Origin: RBG-16-64-43 sp035288225
GTDB taxonomy: Bacteria > Chloroflexota > Anaerolineae > Anaerolineales > RBG-16-64-43
Direction: 5' to 3'
Assembly: GCA_035288225.1 (NCBI GenBank)
Contig: DATEAT010000197.1
Coordinates: 1 to 11,032 of the forward strand
DNA: 11,032 bases
Within the stretch, counting starts at the first letter, position 1. The number at the start of each line of letters is the position of its first letter. Under the pieces are notes generated by a model. That model was not told where the DNA came from. It saw only the letters and a list, made by a program, of their open reading frames with translations, and made no database searches. Shown one piece after another: positions 1 through 6,303 of the stretch. The translations under genes and the position numbers were made by a program.

Positions 1-720
1 TTTGAGGCCGTCCACCTTGGGCGTCGGTTGGCCCACCGATTGATACGCGGCCGCCTGCGGCGTGAGCCGCAGCGTGGGCAGCGTCTGCGTCAAGACTGGC
101 AGGGCGCCGGGTGTGCCGCCGGCTGCGCTCCCCGGACGTGAGCCAGGCGCCGTGTCCGAATGGGAGACCAGATCCACCGGAATGGGTCGCGCCTCGAGCG
201 GCGGCAGTTCTTCGCCGCGCATGCGCGCCGCAGCGCGCAACACTGCTTGCACCGGTTTGACATATCCGGTGCAGCGGCACAAGACTCCCGAGAGGGCTTC
301 GCGTACATCCTGTTCGCCCAGCGGCTGCGGCGATCCGCCGGGGGAATAGCCTTTCGCGTCGAGCAATTCCTTCGCCGCCAGGAGCATGGCCGGTGTGCAA
401 TAGCCGCATTGGATGGCGCCGACTTCGACGAAGGCCTCCTGCAGCGGGTGCAGGCCGGGGGTCGACTTCCAGCCTTGCGCAGCGAGGGTGCCCAACCCCT
501 CGGTGGTGAGGAGGTGCTTGCCCTCGGCTTGCACGGCGAGCAAGGCACATGAGTTGACCAGCCGGCCATCCAAGAGCACTGCACAGGCGCCACAGTCTCC
601 CGTCTCGCAGCCGTGCTTCACACTCCAGAAGCCGGCCGCGCGCAAGGCGTGCAGCAACGTGGTGCTGCCATCGACCTCCACCTCGGTCGGACGCCCGTTA
701 ATTGTCAGGCTTATCTTCAT
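1..720 (-). CDS. Fused 2Fe-2S / molybdopterin-binding subunit of a xanthine dehydrogenase-family molybdenum hydroxylase (N-terminal part, cut by window edge)
   Basis: The first 240 codons are present and the frame is still open at base 1. Residues 1-75 form a plant-type ferredoxin domain with cysteines at 38, 43, 46 and 58 (C-x4-C-x2-C-x11-C). The second, four-helix 2Fe-2S domain has cysteines at 105, 108, 148 and 150 (CGYC ... CRC). A lone small subunit (CoxS type) normally ends near residue 160. Here a Pro/Gly/Ala-rich linker (about 165-220) leads into SVGQPTPKVDGLK, the usual opening of the large molybdenum subunit, so this is a single-chain fusion like Desulfovibrio MOP or E. coli XdhD. 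Electrons would pass from the Mo centre through both clusters to the FAD subunit encoded 51 bases upstream. GAGG sits 5 bases before the ATG at 720. The substrate (purine, aldehyde or N-heterocycle) cannot be told because the active-site domain lies outside the window. Confidence 0.9.
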   Translation of the reverse strand, partial: MKISLTINGRPTEVEVDGSTTLLHALRAAGFWSVKHGCETGDCGACAVLLDGRLVNSCALLAVQAEGKHLLTTEGLGTLAAQGWKSTPGLHPLQEAFVEVGAIQCGYCTPAMLLAAKELLDAKGYSPGGSPQPLGEQDVREALSGVLCRCTGYVKPVQAVLRAAARMRGEELPPLEARPIPVDLVSHSDTAPGSRPGSAAGGTPGALPVLTQTLPTLRLTPQAAAYQSVGQPTPKVDGLK

Positions 721-771
721 CGCATCCTCAAATCGCGGCAGCAGCGCCGAACATGACGCACTTCGCCGATG

Positions 772-1590
772 CTAGACGCCCGCCGACAGAAGTTGTGCAA
801 GCGCGCGCCGGACCAAGACCGGCGCAACCGCTGAACGGTACTCGGCCGTCCCGCGGATGTCGTCGACCCAGGCCGCATGGATGAGTTGCCCGGCAGCCTG
901 CATCGACTGTTCGAGATGGGCAAGGGCCACCCCTTCCATCAAGCGCGCCGCGCGGGGTTGCATCGCAAGAGGCTGCCCGGCGCCCGCGAGGACGACCCGC
1001 ACATTGCTGAGCTGCCCGCCTTTGACACTGGCCGCGGCGGCAACGCACGCGATGGGCCGATCCGCAGGGGAGCGAGCTACATCTACATAGGCCAGTGTCT
1101 GCTTCGAATCCCACGATGCCCCGGTGATCAGCTGCACAGGCTTGCGCCCCGTGATCCTGCGGCGCAGCCATCGGTCGAGCGCCTCGCCGACCTTCCCGGG
1201 CTCGAGCGCCACTTCCGCGCCGAGAGCGAGCAAACAGGCGAGCAGCGGTCCAGGTTCGCGTACAGCCAGGGCCCCGCCAAGCGTTGCCTGCTGACGCACG
1301 TTGCGATTGGTTTCGCGCCGAACGGCCGTCTGCAGCGGTGCTGGAATGCGCGAACTGGCGGCGATCCGGGCCAGCGTCGTCATCGCACCCACCTCACAGC
1401 GGCCACCCTTCACGCGGATTCCAGCCAACGCCAACTCCGAGAGATCGACCAGGACATTGGCCGGCGGCGGTAAGAGACTCACATGCGTGCCGCCGCCAAG
1501 AGGCAGCGCACGCGGGGACGGGCGCGCCAGGATGCGCAGCGCCTCGCGCATCGTCGAAGGCTTGACTATCCTAATCATCGGGTCGGTCAT
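772..1590 (-). CDS. FAD-binding subunit of molybdenum hydroxylase (CoxM/YgfM-like)
   Basis: The 272-residue protein matches the usual length of the medium subunit of xanthine dehydrogenase/CO dehydrogenase-type hydroxylases. Residues 30-36 (PLGGGTH) and 94-107 (TNRNVRQQATLGGA) are the two FAD pyrophosphate-binding loops of the FAD_binding_5 domain. The end (about 243-264, DDIRGTAEYR) is typical of the CO_deh_flav_C domain. It should carry electrons from the 2Fe-2S clusters of the next gene to NAD or another acceptor. I chose the ATG at 1590 because GGAGGG lies 9 bases upstream; the second ATG at 1578 has no ribosome binding site. This start overlaps the end of the thioesterase gene by 20 bases, which suggests translational coupling. 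The variant second loop resembles E. coli YgfM as I recall it, more than classic XdhB, but this was not tested. Confidence 0.91.
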   Translation of the reverse strand: MTDPMIRIVKPSTMREALRILARPSPRALPLGGGTHVSLLPPPANVLVDLSELALAGIRVKGGRCEVGAMTTLARIAASSRIPAPLQTAVRRETNRNVRQQATLGGALAVREPGPLLACLLALGAEVALEPGKVGEALDRWLRRRITGRKPVQLITGASWDSKQTLAYVDVARSPADRPIACVAAAASVKGGQLSNVRVVLAGAGQPLAMQPRAARLMEGVALAHLEQSMQAAGQLIHAAWVDDIRGTAEYRSAVAPVLVRRALAQLLSAGV

Positions 1591-2047
1591 CCGGGTAGAC
1601 CCTCCATCCCAGGCGATCGGCCTCGGAGAGGTCGCTCTCCGAATGCGGTGAATGAGCCAGAAGCACATTCGCTTCCGCGGCCACGGAACCGTCGCCCAGT
1701 GTGAGCTGCGAGTGAACCTGTGCCAGCCTTCCGCGGTCCTTGATCACCCGCCCGCTCAGGTGCAGGTCTACCCCGAGCGGAACCGGCTTGCGGTACTTGA
1801 CGTCGAGGGTAACGGTAACCATGAAGCGCGGCTGCCCACCGCCCATCACCGCTCGCCCGGCGACCTCATCGAGCAGTGAGGCGACGATACCACCGTGCAC
1901 GACGCCCGGGTAGCCCTGAAAGTTGTCCGGCGCAACCCATTTCGCCTGGGCTTGGCCCGGACCCGATTCAAAGAAACTCAGCTTGAGCCCAGCTGGATTC
2001 TCCATGCCGCATACGAAACACATGCGCGAGTTCGGTTGCTTGCGCAT
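1571..2047 (-). CDS. PaaI-type hotdog-fold thioesterase
   Basis: The 158-residue protein has the PaaI/4HBT signature GVVHGGIVASLLDE at 48-61, where the HGG loop and following acidic residues form the acyl-CoA thioesterase active site. The N-terminus holds a CFVCG motif (10-14) followed by NPAGLKL, an arrangement common in small soil-bacterial hotdog proteins but not known to be catalytic. Residues 78-105 contain the central strands expected of the fold. It probably hydrolyses an acyl- or aryl-CoA in the cytoplasm; the substrate is unknown. The ATG at 2047 is preceded by GGAGG at 2059-2063, immediately beyond the stop codon of the LLM gene (16-base gap). Its stop lies 20 bases inside the FAD subunit gene. 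An upstream in-frame ATG at 2158 would lie deep in the LLM gene and adds unconserved, arginine- and serine-rich sequence, so it was not used. Confidence 0.88.
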   Translation of the reverse strand: MRKQPNSRMCFVCGMENPAGLKLSFFESGPGQAQAKWVAPDNFQGYPGVVHGGIVASLLDEVAGRAVMGGGQPRFMVTVTLDVKYRKPVPLGVDLHLSGRVIKDRGRLAQVHSQLTLGDGSVAAEANVLLAHSPHSESDLSEADRLGWRVYPDDRPDD

Positions 2048-2058
2048 CGGTCGACCCG

Positions 2059-2063
2059 CCTCC
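2059..2063 (-). promoter_or_regulatory. Ribosome binding site of the thioesterase gene
   Basis: GGAGG on the minus strand lies 11 bases before the ATG at 2047 and directly abuts the TAG stop of the LLM gene (2064-2066). It supports the short start over the longer open frame and implies that ribosomes ending the LLM gene can restart here. Confidence 0.75.
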
Positions 2064-3065
2064 CTAGCCCGGAGCGAAGGTGTCGATGAGCAGACGGACG
2101 TCGCCGCCCACCGGGTAGAGCACCGGGCAGGTACAGCCGCGCTTCCGATACTCCTCAACCTTGGTGCGGGCCTCGTCCGGCGTGCCCGAGGCCGTGATGC
2201 GTTCGATCAACTGGTCGGGCACTAGGTGTTTGGCGCGCTCGATCTGTTCGTGTGTCGCCGGCCAACCCAAGATGGCCTGGATCTCGCGCACGATACTTTC
2301 CGCAACGCCCGAGGCCTTGGCTATGTGAGGCTGCTGCGCGAGATATTGGGTGAGCAGCCCGCGCGTCGTATCGAGCGCGAGTTCTCGATCGCGGTCCACC
2401 GAGCAGACAACCAACTGCGGCCGGTCGAGGTCGCTGACCGTCCGGCCAACCTTTGCCGCACCCCTGGCCAACAGTTCCATGGCGTGATCGTTGTATTCTG
2501 GCGGCACACAGTAGTTGAGCAGCGCTCCGTCGGCGATCTCACCGGTCAATTCCATCATCTGGTCGCCCGTCGCGCCGATATAGATGGGTACATGCCGTGG
2601 TTCCCGGCGCCCGTGTACGACGTCGAGCTCGATTCCTTCCACGTTGTGAAACTCGCCATGGAACGTCACGCGTTCCATACGCAGCAGGCGGCGCAATACC
2701 TCCACTGTCTCGCGCATGGCCACCAAGGGTTTTCGCCGTTCGATGCCGACATTCCGCGCCAGCGGGTCCCACCAGGCGCCAATCCCGCACAGGATACGAT
2801 TCGGCGCCAGGTCGTCGAGGGTGAGAAACGTGGCTGCCAACAGCCCGATATTGCGCGTCCAGTTGTTGATCACTCCGGATCCGACCTTGAGGCGGGTGGT
2901 GACGGCGGCGTAGGCCGCCATGGGGACGATCGCATCCCGCACAAGCCGCGATTCGGCCTGCCACACGGCTTCGAATCCTTTGGACTCCGCATACTGACAA
3001 ACCGACAAGCCCTCGCGTAAGTCATGTGCGTCTTGCAAGTAGAGCGCTACTCGCTGCTTGGCCAT
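2064..3065 (-). CDS. LLM-class (luciferase-like, Mer-type) F420-dependent oxidoreductase
   Basis: This is a 333-residue TIM-barrel protein of the bacterial luciferase superfamily. Segments match methylenetetrahydromethanopterin reductase (Mer) and relatives: GSGVINNWTRN (62-72), where these enzymes carry a non-prolyl cis-peptide next to F420; TLDDLAPNRILCGIGAW (82-98); VPIYIGATGDQMM (159-171) and GEIADGALLN (175-184). The family moves hydride between F420 and a substrate. The neighbouring F420 biosynthesis and npdG genes make F420, rather than FMN, the likely cofactor. The substrate is unknown and a true H4MPT role is not supported by anything else here. AGGAGG at 3073-3078 sits 7 bases before the ATG. 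It begins a tight group of four genes with the thioesterase and the molybdenum hydroxylase subunits, so it may act on the same compound. Confidence 0.9.
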   Translation of the reverse strand: MAKQRVALYLQDAHDLREGLSVCQYAESKGFEAVWQAESRLVRDAIVPMAAYAAVTTRLKVGSGVINNWTRNIGLLAATFLTLDDLAPNRILCGIGAWWDPLARNVGIERRKPLVAMRETVEVLRRLLRMERVTFHGEFHNVEGIELDVVHGRREPRHVPIYIGATGDQMMELTGEIADGALLNYCVPPEYNDHAMELLARGAAKVGRTVSDLDRPQLVVCSVDRDRELALDTTRGLLTQYLAQQPHIAKASGVAESIVREIQAILGWPATHEQIERAKHLVPDQLIERITASGTPDEARTKVEEYRKRGCTCPVLYPVGGDVRLLIDTFAPG

Positions 3066-3072
3066 GGCCGGT

Positions 3073-3078
3073 CCTCCT
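3073..3078 (-). promoter_or_regulatory. Strong ribosome binding site of the LLM oxidoreductase gene
   Basis: A perfect AGGAGG lies 7 bases before the ATG at 3065, fixing that start codon. Confidence 0.8.
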
Positions 3079-3124
3079 CGGAGAGTGGGTGCCCTCCGCG
3101 GTGCTCAACGATTCGGATGCTGCA

Positions 3125-3147
3125 TACCCAAGTGCAGTTTACCCAAG
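3125..3147 (-). repeat. 8-base direct repeat upstream of the LLM gene (possible regulator site)
   Basis: On the minus strand CTTGGGTA occurs twice, at 3140-3147 and 3125-3132, with a period of 15 bases. The second copy lies in the loop of a small inverted repeat (CTGCA ... TGCAG). The site falls in the 90-base gap between the cofC stop and the LLM start, about 60-80 bases before the LLM ATG, a suitable place for control of a separate transcript for the LLM-thioesterase-Mo hydroxylase genes. No clear -35/-10 pair was found, so function is inference and chance remains possible. Confidence 0.3.
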
Positions 3148-3155
3148 CTGCGCCG

Positions 3156-3758
3156 TCACGACAAGATGTCCCTGGCTTGCTGCAAATCCTCCGGCGTATC
3201 CACATCCAACGCAAGCGCCGCGTTGCGAACGACCACGATGTGCGCGTTTCTTTCTCGGGCCGCAGCCCAATGACGACGGAAGGAACCCGGCCCGAAGGCC
3301 GGCTCGAGCACGCCGCACGGTTGCAGCGCAAGCGTGTTGGTGCCCTCATCGCGCTGGTCGGGCGCAATAACCACGCCCGGTGCCGGAGGCACTTGGGCGA
3401 GGACGCCTCGGAGCGCGTCGGCACTCAACCTTGGCAAATCCGCAGGGACGATGACAACCCCCCGCGCACCCAGGCGTCCGGCCTCGCGGATTGCCTGAAC
3501 CAGGGCCGAGTTGAGACCATCGCGTCCTGACTCCGCCAAGGGAACAACTGCATGCTGCAGCGCAAGTGACAGCACGCGCGGATCACTCGACACCACGAGT
3601 GTGCCCTCCAGCGGCGGCCGGCACGCCTGCAGGATCTGCAGCGTGTGTTCGAACATCCGCTGCACCAAGCCCTCCCGGGCGGCGTCGGAGAGGACGTGCG
3701 CCAAGCGCGACTTGGCAAGGTTGAACGGCTTGACTGGGACGATCGCCCAGATCGCCAT
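3156..3758 (-). CDS. cofC: Phosphoenolpyruvate / 2-phospho-L-lactate guanylyltransferase (F420 biosynthesis)
   Basis: The 200-residue protein has the normal CofC/FbiD length. Family marks in order are VPVKPFNLAKSRLA (7-20), the nucleotide-binding loop; RDGLNSAL (79-86); VPADLPRL (104-111), with the metal-binding aspartate; APDQRDEGTNTL (132-143); and FGPGSFRRH (155-163). It joins GTP to a phosphorylated three-carbon acid to make the activated intermediate used by CofD. Archaeal enzymes are described with 2-phospholactate and bacterial FbiD with phosphoenolpyruvate. The dehydro-F420-0 reductase gene two genes upstream favours phosphoenolpyruvate here. The ATG at 3758 follows the cofD stop after one base, so the two are almost certainly co-translated. 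The longer open frame to 3947 only re-reads cofD in another frame and was discarded. Bacterial copies are also called fbiD. Confidence 0.94.
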   Translation of the reverse strand: MAIWAIVPVKPFNLAKSRLAHVLSDAAREGLVQRMFEHTLQILQACRPPLEGTLVVSSDPRVLSLALQHAVVPLAESGRDGLNSALVQAIREAGRLGARGVVIVPADLPRLSADALRGVLAQVPPAPGVVIAPDQRDEGTNTLALQPCGVLEPAFGPGSFRRHWAAARERNAHIVVVRNAALALDVDTPEDLQQARDILS

Positions 3759-3759
3759 G

Positions 3760-4704
3760 CTATCCGCCGGCCAGTTCCCGACCGAAGTCGAGCACGACCC
3801 GGGCGAGCGCTGCCCTCCCGCGCAGCCCGCGCATGAGCGAAGGCGCTGCACGAACACGCAGGCCCAGGGCTTCGATTTCGGCGGCATCCCCCGTATCGGC
3901 CGTGTCGATGACCAGGCCGCGCACCGTGCCCGCGTAGTGACGAGCAATCTCGCGGACGCCCGGTTCGAGACCCAATTCTCGCATCATCTTGGCGGCCGGG
4001 CCCTTCACGGCCGCGCCTCCGATGATGGGGCTGACCGCCAGCGCCGGTCGGCTTCGAACTCGCTCGCGAACGCCGGGCAAGAAGAGGATCGGGTCGAGGC
4101 TGACAAATGGGTTGGAGGGGCACAAGACCACCAGTTCCGCTCGCTCGAGGGCCTCGAGGACGTCGTGTGACGCCTGCGCCGTCTCTGCGCCCTCGAATCG
4201 AAAGCCGACCACACGCGGCTCGCACGCTCGCTTCACAAAGTAGTCCTGAAAGTCCAACTCGCCTTCGGTCGTGACAACCCGCGTCTGCAGTTCGTCATCC
4301 GTCATCGGCAACACGCGCGGCCCGACGCCCAACGCCTCCGCCAGCTCCTGCGTCACCTCGGTCAGCGTGTCACCCTTCCACAGCAATTCGGAACGCCGCA
4401 AATGAATCGCCAAGTCGCGATCGCCAATGCGAAACCACGTTGGCCCGCCCAATCGACCGAGCGCCGCGAGCACGTGGCTCGTGTCGTGCGCCCTACCCCA
4501 GCCTTGCTTGCGGTTCTCGACGCCAGCCAGGGTGTAAAGCACCGTGTCGAGATCCGGGCAGACGGTGAGACCGAGCCATTCAAAATCATCCCCGGTATTG
4601 ACAACGACGGTCAGGGCCTCGGCCGCCAGGCACTGCGCCAGGCCTTGTGCAAGGCGCGCGCCGCCAACCCCTCCAGCCAAGGCAACGATCCGCGCGAATG
4701 GCAT
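3760..4704 (-). CDS. cofD: Phosphoenolpyruvyl / 2-phospho-L-lactate transferase (F420 biosynthesis)
   Basis: The 314 residues show nearly every CofD/FbiA motif: LAGGVGGARLA at the start (9-19), VVNTGDDFEWLGL (34-46), CPDLDTVLYTLAG (49-61), FRIGDRDLAIHLRR (91-104), the glycine-rich KGDTLTEVT (110-118), CPSNPFVSLDPIL (195-207) and SPIIGGAAVKGPAAK (225-239). It transfers the phospho-three-carbon moiety from the CofC product to the deazaflavin Fo, giving dehydro-F420-0 or F420-0. The ATG at 4704 puts the conserved LAGG loop at residue 9, as in the family. AGGAGAGG lies about 12 bases upstream, a rather wide spacing. An alternative ATG at 4740 (12 residues longer) has a similarly spaced AGGAG and cannot be excluded. 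The gene follows the FbiB-C-like reductase by 68 bases and precedes cofC by one base. Confidence 0.96.
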   Translation of the reverse strand: MPFARIVALAGGVGGARLAQGLAQCLAAEALTVVVNTGDDFEWLGLTVCPDLDTVLYTLAGVENRKQGWGRAHDTSHVLAALGRLGGPTWFRIGDRDLAIHLRRSELLWKGDTLTEVTQELAEALGVGPRVLPMTDDELQTRVVTTEGELDFQDYFVKRACEPRVVGFRFEGAETAQASHDVLEALERAELVVLCPSNPFVSLDPILFLPGVRERVRSRPALAVSPIIGGAAVKGPAAKMMRELGLEPGVREIARHYAGTVRGLVIDTADTGDAAEIEALGLRVRAAPSLMRGLRGRAALARVVLDFGRELAGG

Positions 4705-4772
4705 GCCGTGCGTTGACCTCTCCTGTGGTGATTCCAGCATGGCGTGTGAGCCACTCCTGAGACCGGCAGACG

Positions 4773-5387
4773 CTACCGCCAAACGAGGATGTCGGCCAGC
4801 GGCCGGCGCCCGGGTGCGGTCGGAGCGCGCTCGGGGATGCCGAGAAGGATGAAGGCCTGAGGTTCCCACTTGGGGGGAAGGTCCAATTCGCGAACGACGA
4901 TCTCGGGGCAAAAGAGCGGACTGCACAGCCAACAGGCACCCAACCCCGCCCGGTGAGCTGTCAGAAGAAGGTTCTCAACCGCGAGTGCCGTGCTCTGAAC
5001 GGCCATCGCATGTTCCGCCGCGGCGCGCTGCGCGTCGGGGTAGACCTGGGCATCCTGCAAGGTGAGGCATGCCAAGATAACTGCCGGCGCCTCGCTCAGG
5101 CGTGCCTCAGCTCGCGCGGCGCGTGCGAGGGCCTCGCCTTCTGATGCGCCGTCGGCCTGCAAATCCGTTTGGAATCGGCTGGCCATCGCGTGCGCCAGGT
5201 CGCGGCGCCGTTGCTGGTCTTCGAGCACCACGAAGCGCCACGGCTGCGCGTTGTGAGCTGAGGGCGCCCAACGCGCCGCCTCCATCAGGGCTTCGATCGT
5301 CGCGTGCGAGACGGGCTCTCGTCGGAAGTGACGCACCGAACGACGCGAGCGGATGACTTCGGCAAGCCAATTCGAATTGGCGGTCAT
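4773..5387 (-). CDS. Free-standing nitroreductase-fold protein, predicted dehydro-F420-0 reductase (FbiB C-terminal domain type)
   Basis: The 204-residue protein has the FMN-binding nitroreductase layout: RRSVR (15-19), PSAHNAQPWRF (42-52) and GLGACWL (148-154). Beyond the general fold it carries stretches that recall the C-terminal half of mycobacterial FbiB: TDLQADG (74-80), YPDAQRAAAEHAM (116-128) and VRELDLPPKWEP (165-176). In mycobacteria that domain uses FMNH2 to reduce dehydro-F420-0 to F420-0 after PEP-derived assembly. Here it is a separate gene 139 bases downstream of cofE and 68 bases upstream of cofD, which supports the same role. A TAG stop directly abuts the ATG at 5387, so no longer start is possible. 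AAGGA lies about 12 bases upstream. A general nitro- or quinone reductase is the alternative reading. The resemblance to FbiB was judged from memory. Confidence 0.84.
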   Translation of the reverse strand: MTANSNWLAEVIRSRRSVRHFRREPVSHATIEALMEAARWAPSAHNAQPWRFVVLEDQQRRRDLAHAMASRFQTDLQADGASEGEALARAARAEARLSEAPAVILACLTLQDAQVYPDAQRAAAEHAMAVQSTALAVENLLLTAHRAGLGACWLCSPLFCPEIVVRELDLPPKWEPQAFILLGIPERAPTAPGRRPLADILVWR

Positions 5388-5526
5388 CTAGCTGCCGAGA
5401 TCCTTTCGGGATGCATCATGTGAACCACTTCTACCTCGTGGGCAGGGCGCGTGCCGCTCGCCGACCCACCGCGTGCTTATACTGGAGGACCGCAAAGGCC
5501 CTGCGCCGCGGAGCGCGTTCCCGATG
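5388..5526 (-). other. 139-base gap between cofE and the FbiB-C-like gene
   Basis: No coding frame is credible here. The only promoter-like element on the minus strand is AGTATAAG at about 5477-5484, but I find no matching -35 hexamer at 16-18 bases. No hairpin with a T run was seen after the cofE stop. The gap is the longest inside the F420 block and could hold an internal promoter; evidence is weak. Confidence 0.3.
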
Positions 5527-6303
5527 CTAGCGGAACGCATCAACCTCGCGCGGGCGAAGAGATTCCGGCAGGCCCGCCTCACGCAACGCATACGGGAAAC
5601 CGCGCGCGTGGATGATGGGCCGGCCTTCGTCGGCCTGGCCCATGAGCAACGAGGCGGCCGCGGCCAGTTCGTCCGCGGCGCCTATCTGGGTCACCTGCAG
5701 CGTGTAGTCGAAGAGGTCCGCGTGGCCTCGCATGTCCTGCACAGCCGGCACGCCAGCCACTCCCACGGCGATGCCCACCGTCCCATTGCGCCACGCCCGA
5801 CCATGCGAGTCGTTTATGATGAGGCCCACCCGGGCGCCGCTGCACGCGTGGAATGCCGCGCGCAGCCGCTCGCACGAGGCATCTGGATTCTCCGGGAGCA
5901 GGAGCACCCACTCCTCCGCCGCGTCGTGCGGTGCGACGTTCGATCGGTCCACACCGGCATTGGCGCACACGAACCCCAACCGATGCTCGACCACAAGCAA
6001 CCCGGGCCGGACGCGCAGCACCTCACGGCTCTCGCGTAGCACCACCTCTACGAAGCGCGCATCCTTCTCAGCATATAGGGCAAGGGCCTGGGCGCGGGGC
6101 GATGGCACAATGTGCGAAAGTGCCACTTGGCGTCCTTCCGCCTTCGAGACGATCTTCTGAGCGAAGATGAGCACGTCCCCGTCGATCAGGGTGAGCGCAG
6201 CGCGCGCCATGCCATCCATCGCGATGGCCACCAGGTCTGCCCCGGCCGAAATGAGCGGAATCCCCGGCAGCGCGGTCAGCCTGAGGCATGGCGCATCGCT
6301 CAC
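5527..6303 (-). CDS. cofE: Coenzyme F420-0:L-glutamate ligase (gamma-glutamyl ligase)
   Basis: The 258-residue protein matches stand-alone CofE, equal to the N-terminal half of actinobacterial FbiB. Visible family marks are LPGIPLISAGADL (12-24), DGDVLIFAQKIVSKAEGR (41-58), CANAGVDRSN (113-122), LIINDSHGRAWRNGTVGIAV (161-180) with the metal-binding aspartate of the NDSHGR loop, and DLFDYTLQVTQIGAADELA (196-214). It adds L-glutamate to F420-0 through gamma links, with GTP and divalent metal. The start is GTG at 6303; its GTGA overlaps the TGA stop of npdG by four bases, so translation is probably coupled. No nitroreductase domain is fused to it; that activity is encoded by the next gene downstream. 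Confidence 0.96.
   Translation of the reverse strand: MSDAPCLRLTALPGIPLISAGADLVAIAMDGMARAALTLIDGDVLIFAQKIVSKAEGRQVALSHIVPSPRAQALALYAEKDARFVEVVLRESREVLRVRPGLLVVEHRLGFVCANAGVDRSNVAPHDAAEEWVLLLPENPDASCERLRAAFHACSGARVGLIINDSHGRAWRNGTVGIAVGVAGVPAVQDMRGHADLFDYTLQVTQIGAADELAAAASLLMGQADEGRPIIHARGFPYALREAGLPESLRPREVDAFR

Noticed and set aside
2226..3020. Plus-strand frame of 264 codons opposite the LLM gene
   Set aside because: The minus strand encodes a clear LLM protein with family motifs; the antisense translation shows no recognisable domain or ribosome binding site.
2064..3065. True methylenetetrahydromethanopterin reductase (mer) of a C1 pathway
   Set aside because: The protein is Mer-like, but no other H4MPT-linked C1 gene is in the window; the broader LLM family call is safer.
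3759..3947. Longer cofC start at 3947
   Set aside because: The added 63 residues are cofD read in another frame; the CofC fold begins exactly at the ATG at 3758.
4705..4932. Longer cofD start at 4932
   Set aside because: Most of it overlaps the reductase gene in another frame and has no CofD-like sequence. Only the ATG at 4740 remains a real alternative.
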